Source of the DNA: Sphingobium amiense
Lineage (GTDB): Bacteria; Pseudomonadota; Alphaproteobacteria; Sphingomonadales; Sphingomonadaceae
Length of the DNA stretch: 64,000 nt
Direction of reading: 5' to 3'
Assembly: GCF_003967075.1 (NCBI RefSeq)
Contig: NZ_AP018664.1
Coordinates: forward strand, 2,046,001 to 2,110,000
The notes under the pieces were generated by a model. That model was given only the letters and a program-made list of their open reading frames with translations. It had not been told where the DNA came from and made no database searches. This document shows, one piece after another, positions 18,378 through 27,797 of the stretch (position 1 is the first letter of the stretch; every line of letters starts with the position of its first letter). Position numbers and translations under genes: made by a program.

Positions 18378-18833
18378 CTATTGATGGCGGTTAAGCGCGT
18401 ATTCCCGCCCGTTCCACCGCTCGACGGGAAAGCAGAACCCTGGCCCACCAATTTCGATGTCAGGCCAGCCGCCCACGCCTTTTGCGCGAAGAAAATTGGG
18501 GATGCCGTGGCTTGCAGTTATCAGTTTCCAGTCGCCGCTGGCCTGTTTGCTCACGATGGTGAAGCCGGTGACGGTCATGCCGAAGCAGTAGGTGCCGCCT
18601 TCCATGATGACCGCCTCGACTTGCCCGTCGCCGTTCAGGTCCCGCACCGTCTCGATCGTTCCAGGGCTATAGCTTGGGGTGCCTGGGTCACCACATGCGC
18701 GCCATTGGCCGCGCTCCAGCTTAAAACCGCCAGCCCGAAAAGCGGCAGCGCGATCGGCGGAGGACAAGTTCGTCTGGCTGGAGGCAGGCGATGCCGTAAT
18801 TAGGAACGCAATGGAAGCGGCCGCTAATTTCAT
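18378..18833 (-). CDS. Periplasmic hypothetical protein with signal peptide
   Basis: This 151-residue protein has a clear Sec signal (MKLAAASIAFLITASPASSQ) and a mature part. The mature part contains a VCBS/FG-GAP-like calcium loop (VRDLNGDGQVEAVIMEGG) and two Cys (CGDP, YCFG) that could form a disulfide. A likely role is in the envelope, but no specific function can be read. Its coding region ends just before the hypothetical gene at 18009-18359 (convergent). Confidence 0.65.
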   Translation of the reverse strand: MKLAAASIAFLITASPASSQTNLSSADRAAAFRAGGFKLERGQWRACGDPGTPSYSPGTIETVRDLNGDGQVEAVIMEGGTYCFGMTVTGFTIVSKQASGDWKLITASHGIPNFLRAKGVGGWPDIEIGGPGFCFPVERWNGREYALNRHQ

Positions 18834-18929
18834 GTCACTCTCCTCGTCCAGAGTGAAACAGTCCCATTATCAGCGCAACCGGCGCACCATTCAATGGTGC
18901 ATTTGGAGAAGTCGGGCAGAGATTAGTGC

Positions 18930-20440
18930 TTGCTAAGGTCTCAGCCACTGTCGGTGAGACGCCATGTCCGAGCGTGGTGTCGGGTGGCTCGCCTCGAACA
19001 TGTCGGTATCGAGGGTTAGTGTTGCGACCAGAGCCTCAGACATGGGAGACGAGCCATGGAACGGAGTACAACATTTATCGGGCTGGATGTAAGTAAGGAA
19101 ACGATTGCGGTCGCGATTGCCGAAGGTGGTCGTCGCGGTGAGGTGCGGTTTTACGGAACCATCTCCAGCAAACCCGAGGCCGTGGCCAAACTGGTCAAGA
19201 CGCTGGCGGCAAAGCACGGGCCGCTGGCCTTCGCTTACGAGGCAGGGCCAACCGGCTACGGCCTGTATCGGCAGCTGATCGAACTGGGCTATGCCTGTCA
19301 CGTGGTGGCGCCTTCGATGACGCCAGCACGGCCCGGCAGCCAGATCAAGACCGATCGCCGTGATGCCGTTGTTCTGGCCAGCCTGTTTCGAGCCGGCGAA
19401 CTCACATCGATCTGGGTTCCCGACACGGAGCACGAAGCCATGCGCGACCTCGTCCGGGCTCGGATTTCGGCGGTAGAAGCAGTTCGTCGGGCACGGCAAC
19501 AACTGCTGTCCTTCCTTCTGCGCCATGGTCGAACCTACAACGGTGGCATCAAACATTGGACCAGGAAGCACCGCCGCTGGCTCGGCGATCAGCGTTTCGA
19601 TCACCCAGCTCAGCAGATTGCGTTCGAGGAATATAACCGCGCCATCGAGCAGGCGGAGGTTCGCCGTTCGCGGCTTGAGAAGCAAATCGAGACGCTGCTG
19701 CCCAACTGGTCTCTCCATCCAATGGTGGCAGCTATCCAGGCATTGCGGGGCATATCGCTCATCGCAGCGGTAACGATCATTGCGGAGGTGGGCGATTTTC
19801 GGCGCTTCGCCAATCCTCGTCAGCTTATGGGTTGGCTCGGACTTGTACCACGCGAACGGTCGTCGGGGTCAACGCGCTCGCAGGGGAACATCACCAAAGC
19901 AGGCAATAGCCGGGCCCGCCGCATGTTGGTGGAAAGCGCCTGGACCTATCGGCTCCCTGCCCGGGTCGCTGGAGACCTCCTCCGCCGCAGCGCCAATCTC
20001 TCCCAGGAGGCGCGGGACATCGCGTGGAAGGCGCAGGTCCGCCTCTGCGCGCGCTACCGTCGCATGCTGCGTTCGGGGCGGCCAAAGAATGTCGTGACAG
20101 TCGCCATCGCACGCGAACTGGCTGCCTTCGTCTGGGCAATCGCCATCCAGTCTCCCGCCCCGGTGCAAGCCGCTTGACGCACCTCAACTAGACAGAAAAG
20201 GAGCCGCAAGTTCCTCATTCATGCTGTGCAGCGTCGGGCGCGGTGGCCGGTCAGGGCAACCCTCGATTTGATTCAGCGAGCAACACTCGCGCCAGTTGAG
20301 ACAGCAGGAAGGTCCGAGACGAACCACGGTCCTGCGGTAGCCAACCCGCGTATCAGAGTCTGAGCAACCGTCGTCTTAGTGCCGCCGCGTCCGACCCTGC
20401 ACAGCCGGTATCCCCTGCACGCCGAACGAGGCGGCGAAAA
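18930..20440 (+). mobile_element. IS110-family insertion sequence (ends approximate)
   Basis: A complete IS110-type transposase gene is flanked by non-coding DNA on both sides: about 130 bases before (with a hairpin GTCTCA/TGAGAC at 18939-18960) and about 260 after. IS110 elements lack terminal inverted repeats and clear target duplications, so the ends cannot be fixed from this sequence alone. One of the flanks should encode the bridge RNA known in this family. Confidence 0.6.
19056..20177 (+). CDS. IS110-family transposase (DEDD recombinase)
   Basis: At 373 residues it is full length for IS110. The N-terminal RuvC-like DEDD domain shows FIGLDVSKE (first Asp, near residue 10), FAYEAGPTGYG (Glu near 62) and IKTDRRDAVVLA (Asps near 99-102). 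The C-terminal Tnp_20 domain has the IQALRGISLIAAVTIIAEVGDF and MGWLGLVPRE segments, followed by NITKAGNSRARRMLVESAW with the serine of this family. No frameshift is visible, so it may be active. Confidence 0.92.
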   Translation: MERSTTFIGLDVSKETIAVAIAEGGRRGEVRFYGTISSKPEAVAKLVKTLAAKHGPLAFAYEAGPTGYGLYRQLIELGYACHVVAPSMTPARPGSQIKTDRRDAVVLASLFRAGELTSIWVPDTEHEAMRDLVRARISAVEAVRRARQQLLSFLLRHGRTYNGGIKHWTRKHRRWLGDQRFDHPAQQIAFEEYNRAIEQAEVRRSRLEKQIETLLPNWSLHPMVAAIQALRGISLIAAVTIIAEVGDFRRFANPRQLMGWLGLVPRERSSGSTRSQGNITKAGNSRARRMLVESAWTYRLPARVAGDLLRRSANLSQEARDIAWKAQVRLCARYRRMLRSGRPKNVVTVAIARELAAFVWAIAIQSPAPVQAA

Positions 20441-20882
20441 CCTGCGAGCTCAATCTTGAAATCGGACATGAGAATCAAAAGCCCCGCCTACTCAGCGCAG
20501 GAACGGGGCAAGTTTGGGTCGCACTGCAGGACAAATGCCTGCATGATCAGAATGCCGCATTTCCGTTACGGAATCGATACCGAGATTGAAGGGGAGAAAA
20601 GTTTCGTGAAGTTGGCTCGTTCTGGCTTGCGATCCCTCGCGGCTTTCGAGTCATTCGCGCCATCCGGCGAAAGAAAGACGAAAGCACTGCCCCTGGCATG
20701 CACGTCGATCGCAGGCACAAGCAGATTCAGGCAGCCTCGCCGATAGCGCTCCTTGCGGACCTGGAGAATAGGGTCCATATTGGTTCTGCAGGGGCCACGG
20801 CCAGGTGCCTTGGCACGGGCCACTGACGTTCAAACGCAGAGTTTTCTCTATATTTTCAAAGGCTTGTTGATCTCAGTGAGAT
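20441..20882. other. Accessory DNA between IS110 and tRNA-Gln, no convincing gene
   Basis: Short open frames occur on both strands but none shows a domain or a ribosome binding site that I trust. It borders the 3' end of the tRNA-Gln gene, the usual side for integrated elements. I found neither an integrase nor a duplicated tRNA end here. Confidence 0.35.
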
Positions 20883-20957
20883 TGGCTGGGGCGGCAGGAT
20901 TCGAACCTGCGCATGGCGGTACCAAAAACCGCTGCCTTACCGCTTGGCTACGCCCCA
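20883..20957 (-). tRNA. tRNA-Gln (anticodon TTG)
   Basis: The reverse strand folds as a cloverleaf of 75 bases: acceptor TGGGGCG/CGCCCCA, T-loop GGTTCGAATCC, anticodon loop centred on TTG, and encoded CCA at the 3' end. The sequence closely follows bacterial tRNA-Gln(UUG). It marks the border between the accessory block and the core chromosome. Confidence 0.95.
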
Positions 20958-21085
20958 GCAGGGCCGGCGAGCTTCGCCGGTGCGGCACGTCCTATAGCGC
21001 GTCATTCGCGAAAGGAAAGCCTAGTCATGGCGCTTCGATGACGCCAATATGGGTCAGGCTCCTTCCATCGGAATCACCCCGCATC

Positions 21086-21586
21086 ATGTCGGTTTCCAAT
21101 GCCCAGATCGCTCCTGCATCCCCGCTGTTCCTGCGCGAGGACGAAATAAGGCGCGGGATCGAAATGCTCTATTTCGGCTATGCCGCGCTCACCCGTTCCA
21201 TCGACGAGGGGCTGGCGGCGCAGGGGCTGGGGCGCGCGCATCACCGGGCGCTTTATTTCATTTCGCGCCAGCCGGACCTGACGGTCAAGGATCTGCTGCG
21301 CCTGCTGTCGATCACGAAACAGTCGCTGGGCCGGGTGCTCAACGACCTGATCGAGGGCGGCTATATCGAAACGCGCACCGGGACGAGCGACCGCAGGCAG
21401 AAGCTGCTGCGGCTCAGCCCTGCGGGGAAGGAACTGGAAGCGTCGCTGTTCCGGGCGCTGCGGGAGAAGATGGCGGCGGCCTACGGTCAGGCAGGGCAGG
21501 GATCGGTGACGGGTTTCTGGCGCGTTCTTGAAGGGCTGATCCCCGATGCGGACCGGTCGATGGTCTTCGGGTTGCGCACCGGATAG
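21086..21586 (+). CDS. MarR-family transcriptional regulator
   Basis: This 166-residue winged-helix protein has the MarR arrangement: dimerisation helices (EMLYFGYAALTRSIDEGLAAQGL), a DNA-binding helix pair (TVKDLLRLLSITKQSLGRVLNDLIEGGYI) and the wing (ETRTGTSDRRQKLLRLSPAG, with the conserved DxR). The ATG at 21086 gives the usual length; an upstream ATG (21038) is possible. The ligand and targets are not apparent. It lies alone between tRNA-Gln and a lipoprotein gene. Confidence 0.88.
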   Translation: MSVSNAQIAPASPLFLREDEIRRGIEMLYFGYAALTRSIDEGLAAQGLGRAHHRALYFISRQPDLTVKDLLRLLSITKQSLGRVLNDLIEGGYIETRTGTSDRRQKLLRLSPAGKELEASLFRALREKMAAAYGQAGQGSVTGFWRVLEGLIPDADRSMVFGLRTG

Positions 21587-21667
21587 TTGCTCTTACGCAA
21601 CTTTATTCACGCTGCTGCGCTTTACCGGCTCCAAGACGCTTCATGACAAGGGCAAGAGGAGCCAAAA

Positions 21668-21979
21668 ATGCGTAAAACCCTGATCGCCGGACTGTCCATT
21701 CTGGCCGTTGCCGGCCTGTCCGCATGTTCGGAAAAGACCGAGGACAAGGTCGCGAACGCGGGCGCAGCCGTGGGCAGCGACATCGACAACAATCTCGATG
21801 CCGCCGGCGAGAAGATCGACAACGGTCTCGATCATGCGGGCGCGGCCATCGACCGGAGCGCCGACAAGGTCGATGCGGCAGCCGACAATGCAGCCGCCGA
21901 CGCGAAGCGCGAAGGACGCGAAGCCAAGCATGACGTTGGAAGCGCAATCGAGGATGCCGGGCGAGACATCAAGAATTGA
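21668..21979 (+). CDS. Small lipoprotein with amphipathic LEA-like repeats
   Basis: This 103-residue protein has a lipoprotein signal (lipobox LSAC, Cys20). It is followed by degenerate 11-residue-like repeats rich in Ala, Asp and Lys (NLDAAGEKIDNGLDHAGAAIDRSADKVDAAADNAAAD). Such repeats are typical of LEA/YtxH-like or CsbD-type stress proteins and predict an extended amphipathic helix anchored in the envelope. GAGGAG precedes the start. A strong terminator follows. Confidence 0.7.
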   Translation: MRKTLIAGLSILAVAGLSACSEKTEDKVANAGAAVGSDIDNNLDAAGEKIDNGLDHAGAAIDRSADKVDAAADNAAADAKREGREAKHDVGSAIEDAGRDIKN

Positions 21980-22008
21980 CCAGCGTCCGATTGCACGGGC
22001 AAAGGCGG

Positions 22009-22033
22009 AAGGGGGCGTGAGGAGCGCCCCCTT
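22009..22033 (+). terminator. Intrinsic terminator after lipoprotein gene
   Basis: GGGGGCG and CGCCCCC pair around a 7-base loop and run directly into six Ts. It lies 30 bases downstream of the lipoprotein stop and could also end the convergent hydratase transcript. Confidence 0.85.
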
Positions 22034-22047
22034 TTTTCATGCGCCCG

Positions 22048-22806
22048 TCAGCCGCGGCGGAAGACCGGCGGACGCTTTTCGAAGAAGGCCGCGAACGCCT
22101 CTCGCGCTTCGTCTCCGGTCAGCGCAGCGCGGAATGCCTCCGCTTCTTCCTGCATCCGGGCGTGGAGAGCGGCAGGATCGCCTTTCATCAGGCGCCTCGT
22201 AGCGGCCAGCGCCTGCGGCGGCTTGGTCATGAGCAGCGCGGCCTTGGCGCGGGCGTGGTCGATCAGTGTTTCGCCGGGCACCACTGCCGTCAGCAGCCCT
22301 GCCCCATCCGCCGCCGCCGCATCCATCGGTTCGCCGAGCAGAAGCATGGCCGCCGCCTTCGCATGGCCCATCAGCGCCGGAAGCAGCAGACTGGAACCCG
22401 CCTCGGGCGCGAGGCCCAGATTGGCGAAGGGCATGACGAAGCGGGCGTCCGGCGACGCATACACAAGGTCGCAGTGCAGCAGCATCGTTGCGCCGACCCC
22501 GACAGCGAGACCCTGAACGGCGGCGACCAGAGGCTTGTCGAACGTCGCTATCGCCTGAATGAAGTCGAACGCCGCCGCGCCGCCTTCCGGCCCCTTCATG
22601 AAATCGCCGAGGTCATTGCCCGCACAGAAGGCGTCGCCGCGACCGGCGAGCAGGACGGTGCCGATTTCCGCGCGCGCGGACGCATCGGCGAGCGCGGCGA
22701 TCATCGCGCGATACATGGCGGCGGTCAGCGCGTTTTTCTTGTCCGGGCGGTTGAGGTGCACTTCCAGCACGCCGCCCTTCTCCACGATTGCGACATCCTC
22801 GCTCAT
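22048..22806 (-). CDS. Enoyl-CoA hydratase/isomerase family protein
   Basis: This 252-residue crotonase-fold enzyme probably hydrates or isomerises enoyl-CoA in fatty-acid or related acyl-CoA metabolism. Visible features are HLNRPDKKNALTAAMY, the first oxyanion-hole loop (AGRGDAFCAGNDLGDF), the second (AVQGLAVGVGATMLLHCDLVYA) and the catalytic-region FANLGLAPEAGSSLLLP with Glu. The ATG at 22806 has AGAGAGG upstream. It is divergent from the transporter at 22906. Confidence 0.9.
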   Translation of the reverse strand: MSEDVAIVEKGGVLEVHLNRPDKKNALTAAMYRAMIAALADASARAEIGTVLLAGRGDAFCAGNDLGDFMKGPEGGAAAFDFIQAIATFDKPLVAAVQGLAVGVGATMLLHCDLVYASPDARFVMPFANLGLAPEAGSSLLLPALMGHAKAAAMLLLGEPMDAAAADGAGLLTAVVPGETLIDHARAKAALLMTKPPQALAATRRLMKGDPAALHARMQEEAEAFRAALTGDEAREAFAAFFEKRPPVFRRG

Positions 22807-22905
22807 CGAAAGCCTCTCTTTTGATCGGTCCAAGGAAATTGTTGGCGCACCCGGCGCGCCGCGTCTATCCCCCCTCATCTCTCCCGTCCATCCGGTACAA
22901 CGCCC

Positions 22906-23871
22906 ATGAATCGCCTGCGCCAAGCGCTCGATCCCTTCCTGCTGCTGCTGATCGCCACGGTCGCCCTAGCGTCCTTTCTGCCAGCGAGGGGTCCGGGCGC
23001 AGCGGTCGCGGACGGGATCGCGGACGCGGGCATCGTGGTTCTTTTTTTCCTGCATGGCGCGAAATTGTCGCGGGAAGCGATTTTGGACGGGGCGAAAGCG
23101 TGGCGGCTGCATCTGGCGACGCTGGGAACGACCTTCATCGCCTTCCCCCTGCTGGGGATCGCCATCGTCCGATTCGGCGTTGCGCCGCTCTCGCTGCGTA
23201 ACGGTGTGCTGTTCCTGACGCTGCTTCCGTCGACGGTGCAATCCTCCATCGCCTTTACCGCCATCGCACGCGGCAATGTCGCCGCCGCCGTGGTGAGCGC
23301 GTCCTTTTCCAACCTGCTGGGCATCGCCGTGACGCCGCTGCTTGTCGCGTTTCTGATGGAGCGGAGCGGGAGCGGAAGCCTTGTCTCATGGTCATCCGTG
23401 GAGAGCATCCTGCTCCAGCTCCTGCTGCCCTTCATTCTGGGGCATCTGTCGCGCCCGTGGATCGGCGGCTTCGTCGCCAGACACAAGGCGCTGGTGTCGA
23501 GCGTCGATCGCGGGTCGATCCTGCTGGTCGTCTATGCCGCCTTTTCCGCCGCGGTGGTCGAGGGGCTTTGGTCGAAGGTTTCCCCGGTCGAGCTGGCGGA
23601 ACTGGCGGGGCTGTGTCTGGCGATGCTGACGCTCATCCTGCTCTTCACCTTTGCCCTCGGTCGGATCATCGGACTTTCGCGCGAGGAAGCGATCGTGCTG
23701 CAATTCTGCGGATCGAAGAAGAGCCTGGCGTCGGGCGTGCCGATCGCGGGCGTGCTCTTTCCGGCGAGCGCGGTGGGTCCGGTGCTGCTGCCTATCATGC
23801 TGTTCCACCAGATTCAGTTGATGGCGTGCGCCCTGCTGGCAAGGCATTATGCCCGGCGGGCCGAGCCATAA
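22906..23871 (+). CDS. Bile acid:sodium symporter (BASS/SBF-like) family transporter
   Basis: This 321-residue inner-membrane protein has nine to ten hydrophobic segments. It shows the SBF-like (YfeH-type) features LPSTVQSSIAFTAIARGNVAAA and QFCGSKKSLASGVPIAGVLFP, which correspond to the unwound cross-over helices that bind substrate and sodium. Substrates of this subgroup are mostly unknown organic anions. It stands between a divergent hydratase and the Rieske gene, with no operon partner. Confidence 0.85.
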   Translation: MNRLRQALDPFLLLLIATVALASFLPARGPGAAVADGIADAGIVVLFFLHGAKLSREAILDGAKAWRLHLATLGTTFIAFPLLGIAIVRFGVAPLSLRNGVLFLTLLPSTVQSSIAFTAIARGNVAAAVVSASFSNLLGIAVTPLLVAFLMERSGSGSLVSWSSVESILLQLLLPFILGHLSRPWIGGFVARHKALVSSVDRGSILLVVYAAFSAAVVEGLWSKVSPVELAELAGLCLAMLTLILLFTFALGRIIGLSREEAIVLQFCGSKKSLASGVPIAGVLFPASAVGPVLLPIMLFHQIQLMACALLARHYARRAEP

Positions 23872-23954
23872 AGAGACAGCGAAGTAGACAACTGAATCGA
23901 TTTTGCGCGATCATTATTTTGCGTATGTAAAAGATATGGCTGTGGGGGCTGGCA

Positions 23955-25118
23955 ATGGATGGTGACGGATCGAAAGCGGATGATCCCGACGCGGGGTGGA
24001 GCCTGCCCGCATGGACATATGGCGATCCGGACTTCTTTGCAGCGGAGGTCGAGCGTGTGTTTCGGCCCGCATGGCAGATCGCCGCGCACGAGAGCGACCT
24101 GCCCTCCCCCGGAGACTATCATGTCTTTGATTTCATTGATGAAAATATCGTTGTCATCCGGGGAGAAGACGGCGTCGTGCGCGCCTTCACCAACGTGTGT
24201 CGCCATCGCGGCGCAAGGATCGTAGAAGGACCGACCGGCTGCGCCCGCAAGCTGGTCTGCCGCTATCATGGCTGGACCTATGAAAGCGACGGGCGGCTGA
24301 GCGGCGTGCCGATGAAGGCAAGCTACGGCAGCACCTTCGACATGGCGGATCATGGTCTTGCGCGGGTCGAGCTTGAAAACTGGCAGGGCTTTCTGTTCGT
24401 GCGTCTCGCCGACGATGGCGGGCCGTCCGTGGCGGAGATGATGGCGCCCTATGCCGAAGAGATCGCGCATTACCGCCTGCCCGATCTGCGAGCGCTGGGC
24501 CGGGTGACGCTGCGTCCGCGGGCGGTCAACTGGAAGAATATCGGCGACAATTATTCGGACGGTCTGCACATCGCCGTGGCGCATCCGGGCCTCAGGCGGT
24601 TGATGGGCGACGGCTATGGCGTCGAGGCATCGGCCTATGCGGACAGGATGTGGGGGCCGATCGTGGAGAAGCCTTCGTCCAACCTGTCCGAGCGCGCCTA
24701 TCAGCATTTCCTGCCGCATGTGTCTCACTTGCCGTCTCAGCGGCAGAGGCTGTGGACCTATTTCAAGCTCTGGCCCAACTTCGCGTTCGACATTTACCCC
24801 GATCAGATCGACTTTATGGCGTGGCTGCCCGTGTCGCCGACGCAGACGCTGATCCGGGAAATCAGCTATGCGATTCCCGACGAGCGGCGGGAGATGAAGG
24901 CGGCGCGCTACCTCAACTGGAGGATCAACCGACAGGTAAATGCGGAGGACACCGCGCTGGTCGCACGCGTTCAGGCGGGGATGGCATCGCGCAGCTTCAC
25001 CGTAGGGCCGCTTTCCGAAAATGAAGTGGCGCTTCGGCATTTCGGGCGAAGGATGCGTGCGCTGATCCCGCAGGCGCGGCTGCATCATGCGCCTCCGGCT
25101 GGATGGGGCAGGGCATGA
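23955..25118 (+). CDS. Rieske-type aromatic ring-hydroxylating oxygenase, alpha subunit-like
   Basis: The 387 residues have the classical Rieske centre near residues 88-110 (CRHRG and CRYHGW, i.e. Cys-X-His and Cys-X2-His). A mononuclear iron domain follows with NWKNIGDNYSDGLHIAVAHPGL providing the bridging Asp and two His. Such enzymes hydroxylate aromatics or demethylate quaternary amines using a separate reductase. The stop overlaps the start of the FAD enzyme by four bases, suggesting a coupled pair. No beta subunit or ferredoxin reductase of the usual type is nearby, so the substrate is unknown. Confidence 0.88.
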   Translation: MDGDGSKADDPDAGWSLPAWTYGDPDFFAAEVERVFRPAWQIAAHESDLPSPGDYHVFDFIDENIVVIRGEDGVVRAFTNVCRHRGARIVEGPTGCARKLVCRYHGWTYESDGRLSGVPMKASYGSTFDMADHGLARVELENWQGFLFVRLADDGGPSVAEMMAPYAEEIAHYRLPDLRALGRVTLRPRAVNWKNIGDNYSDGLHIAVAHPGLRRLMGDGYGVEASAYADRMWGPIVEKPSSNLSERAYQHFLPHVSHLPSQRQRLWTYFKLWPNFAFDIYPDQIDFMAWLPVSPTQTLIREISYAIPDERREMKAARYLNWRINRQVNAEDTALVARVQAGMASRSFTVGPLSENEVALRHFGRRMRALIPQARLHHAPPAGWGRA

Positions 25119-26725
25119 CCGAGCGCTACGATGCCGTCATCATTGGGGGCGGGCATAACGGGCTGGTCTGCGCCTTCTACCTGGCGCGGGCGGGCTATAA
25201 GGTGCGCATTCTCGAACGGCGCGACGTGATCGGCGGGGCGGCGGTGACGGAGGAATTTCACCCCGGCTTCCGCAACTCGACGGCGAGCTACACGGTCAGC
25301 CTGCTCAACCCCAGGGTGATCCGCGACATGGCCCTGGCCGACCATGGCTATCGCGTGATCGAGCGCCCGATCAGCAATTTTCTGCCGCAAGAGGACGGGC
25401 GCTATCTGAAGCTGGGCGGCGGCATTGCCGCCACGCAGGCGGAGTTCGCGAAATTCAGCGCGCGCGACGCCGAGGCGCTGCCCGCTTATTATGATGCGCT
25501 GGAGGTCGTGGCGGACGTGCTGCGCGATCTGGTGCTGAAAAGCCCGCCCAATGTCGGCGGCGGGTTCAGCATGATCGTCGATGCGCTGAAGCAGGGCCGC
25601 CGCATCGCCGCGCTGGGGCTGGAGCAGCAGCGCGACGTGCTCGACCTCTTCACCAAGTCGGCGCGCTCCTTCCTCGACGGCTGGTTCGAGAGCGAGGCGG
25701 TGAAGGCGGCTTTCGGTTTCGACGCGGTGGTCGGCAATTATGCCAGCCCCGACACGCCGGGCAGCGCCTATGTGCTGCTGCACCATGTCTTCGGCGAAGT
25801 GAACGGGAAGAAGGGCGCGTGGGGGCACGTCGTGGGCGGCATGGGGTCGATCACGCAGATCATGGCAAAGGTGGTGCGCGCCATGGGGGTGGAGATCAGC
25901 CTCGACGCGCCGGTCGCGCGGGTGCTGGTGGATGGCGGCCGTGCGGTGGGCGTGGCGCTCGAAAGCGGCGAAGAAGTGATGGGCGGTGCGGTGATCGCCA
26001 ATGTGGGGCCGAAGCTGCTTTACGAGCGGCTGATGGATGCAGCCGACCTGCCCGCCGACTTCGTGAAGCGCATTGGCGGCTTCAAGACGGGATCGGGCAC
26101 GTTCCGCATGAATGTGGCGCTTTCCGCCCTCCCCGATTTCACATGCCTTCCCGGCGTGGGCGAGCATCACCAGTCGGGCATCATCATCGCGCCGACGCTG
26201 GATTATATGGACCGCGCCTTCATGGATGCGAAGCGCGACGGCTGGTCGAAGCAGCCTATCGTCGAGATGCTGATCCCCTCGACCGTTGACGACAGCCTTG
26301 CGCCCGAAGGATGCCATGTCGCCAGCCTCTTCTGCCAGCAGTTTGCGCCGGAGCTTCCAGACGGACGAAGCTGGGACGAGGAGCGGGAGGCGGCGGCGGA
26401 CGCGATCATCGCCACGGTGGACGCGCACGCGCCGGGTTTCGCGACGAGCGTGATCGCGCGGCAGATCCACTCGCCGTCAGACCTCGAACGCAAGTTCGGG
26501 CTGGTGGGCGGCGACATCATGCACGGTCATCTCTCGCTCGACCAGATGTGGTCGGCGCGGCCGGTGCTGGGACATGGCGCCTATCGCGGGCCTTTGAAGG
26601 GTCTTTATATGTGCGGGGCAGGCACGCATCCGGGCGGCGGCGTCACGGGTGCGCCGGGACATAATGCGGCGCGCGAGGTGCTGCGCGACGGGTCGATCTT
26701 CGGGCGCTGGCGCGGGCGGACCTGA
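25115..26725 (+). CDS. Phytoene desaturase-like FAD-dependent oxidoreductase (PYROXD2-type)
   Basis: This 536-residue flavoprotein begins with the Rossmann dinucleotide motif ([25 protein letters not shown]) and [14 protein letters not shown]. Near the C-terminus it has the FAD-binding motif [23 protein letters not shown], diagnostic of the CrtI/PYROXD2 group. The start at 25115 overlaps the Rieske stop (ATGA). Carotenoid synthesis genes are absent, so a role paired with the oxygenase is more likely than pigment synthesis. Confidence 0.85.
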   Translation: MTERYDAVIIGGGHNGLVCAFYLARAGYKVRILERRDVIGGAAVTEEFHPGFRNSTASYTVSLLNPRVIRDMALADHGYRVIERPISNFLPQEDGRYLKLGGGIAATQAEFAKFSARDAEALPAYYDALEVVADVLRDLVLKSPPNVGGGFSMIVDALKQGRRIAALGLEQQRDVLDLFTKSARSFLDGWFESEAVKAAFGFDAVVGNYASPDTPGSAYVLLHHVFGEVNGKKGAWGHVVGGMGSITQIMAKVVRAMGVEISLDAPVARVLVDGGRAVGVALESGEEVMGGAVIANVGPKLLYERLMDAADLPADFVKRIGGFKTGSGTFRMNVALSALPDFTCLPGVGEHHQSGIIIAPTLDYMDRAFMDAKRDGWSKQPIVEMLIPSTVDDSLAPEGCHVASLFCQQFAPELPDGRSWDEEREAAADAIIATVDAHAPGFATSVIARQIHSPSDLERKFGLVGGDIMHGHLSLDQMWSARPVLGHGAYRGPLKGLYMCGAGTHPGGGVTGAPGHNAAREVLRDGSIFGRWRGRT

Positions 26726-26769
26726 AGCGCCCTTGCCCTGCCCGTCCCCCTCCCCTAAAGACCCGGTTC

Positions 26770-27765
26770 ATGCCCGATTTCGCTATCCCCGATGCGCCCC
26801 CCGAACTGACCGGGCGGGCGCTGTTCCCGCATCGGCATCTCCTGTCCATCGCCGACCTCAAACCCTGGGAAATCCGCTTCCTTCTCGATGAGGCGGAACA
26901 TTGGGCGCAGGCGAACAAGGGTCAGACGCGCAAGCATGACGACCGGCTGGCGGGGATGACGCAGATCAACGCCTTCTTCGAGAACTCTACCCGCACTCTG
27001 CTGTCGTTCGAAATCGCGGGCAAGCGGCTGGGCGCGGACGTGGTCAACATGGCGGCGGCGACGTCGAGCGTGAAGAAAGGCGAAACGCTGATCGACACGG
27101 CGATGACGCTGAACGCCATGGCCGCCGATGTCATCGTGATCCGGCACGCCAGTTCGGGCGCGGTGGCGCTGATCGCGGACAAGGTGGATTGTCCGGTGCT
27201 GAACGCGGGTGACGGCTGGCACCAGCATCCCACGCAGGCGTTGCTCGACGCATTGACGATCCGGCGGCGCAAGGGCGGTTTCGAAGGGCTGATCGTCGCG
27301 ATCTGCGGCGATGTGCTGCACAGCCGGGTGGCGCGGTCGAACATGCTCTGCCTCGCGGCGCTGGGCGCTCAGGTGCGCGCCGTCGCGCCGCCGACGCTGC
27401 TGCCGCCGGAGGTCGAAATGCTGGGCGCGACGCCCTATACGCGCATGGACGAAGGGCTGGACGGCGCCGACGTGGTGATGATGCTGCGGCTTCAGAATGA
27501 GCGGATGGACGGGGCGTTCATCCCGTCCGCGCGCGAATATCATGCGCTCTACGGCCTGACGCCCGAGCGGCTGGCGCTGGCGAAGCCCGATGCGCTGGTG
27601 ATGCACCCCGGCCCGATGAACCGAGGCGTGGAGATCAGCAGTTCGGTCGCGGATCATCCCGAGCGGTCGGCGATCACCGAACAGGTGGCGATGGGCGTGG
27701 CGGTGCGCATGGCGTGCCTCGACGTGCTGACGCGCGGGGCGCGCGGTGTGGAGGGATGGTCTTGA
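26770..27765 (+). CDS. pyrB: Aspartate carbamoyltransferase, catalytic subunit
   Basis: It forms N-carbamoyl-L-aspartate, the committed step of pyrimidine synthesis. The 331 residues show the carbamoyl-phosphate site [12 protein letters not shown], the loop [10 protein letters not shown] with Lys, [16 protein letters not shown], and the aspartate-binding MMLRLQNER and [11 protein letters not shown]. It is followed by a dihydroorotase-like gene, as in the class A ATCase operons of pseudomonads, where the two proteins form a complex. Confidence 0.96.
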   Translation: MPDFAIPDAPPELTGRALFPHRHLLSIADLKPWEIRFLLDEAEHWAQANKGQTRKHDDRLAGMTQINAFFENSTRTLLSFEIAGKRLGADVVNMAAATSSVKKGETLIDTAMTLNAMAADVIVIRHASSGAVALIADKVDCPVLNAGDGWHQHPTQALLDALTIRRRKGGFEGLIVAICGDVLHSRVARSNMLCLAALGAQVRAVAPPTLLPPEVEMLGATPYTRMDEGLDGADVVMMLRLQNERMDGAFIPSAREYHALYGLTPERLALAKPDALVMHPGPMNRGVEISSSVADHPERSAITEQVAMGVAVRMACLDVLTRGARGVEGWS

Positions 27766-27797
27766 GCATCCCGACCAACAAGGAAAACGGGGCGGGC

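Noticed and set aside
20280..20430. A minus-strand fragment resembling a ParA Walker A region (GRGGTKTTVAQTLIRGLA)
   Set aside because: The second Gly of the GKTT loop is missing, upstream and downstream frames are broken by stops within tens of codons, and no ParB partner lies nearby. It may be chance or a very short remnant cut by IS110.
7703..20957. Duplicate of the tRNA-Gln 3' end marking the far side of an integrated element
   Set aside because: I searched by eye for the acceptor and T-arm sequence in the left part of the window and found none, so no attachment-site pair can be claimed.
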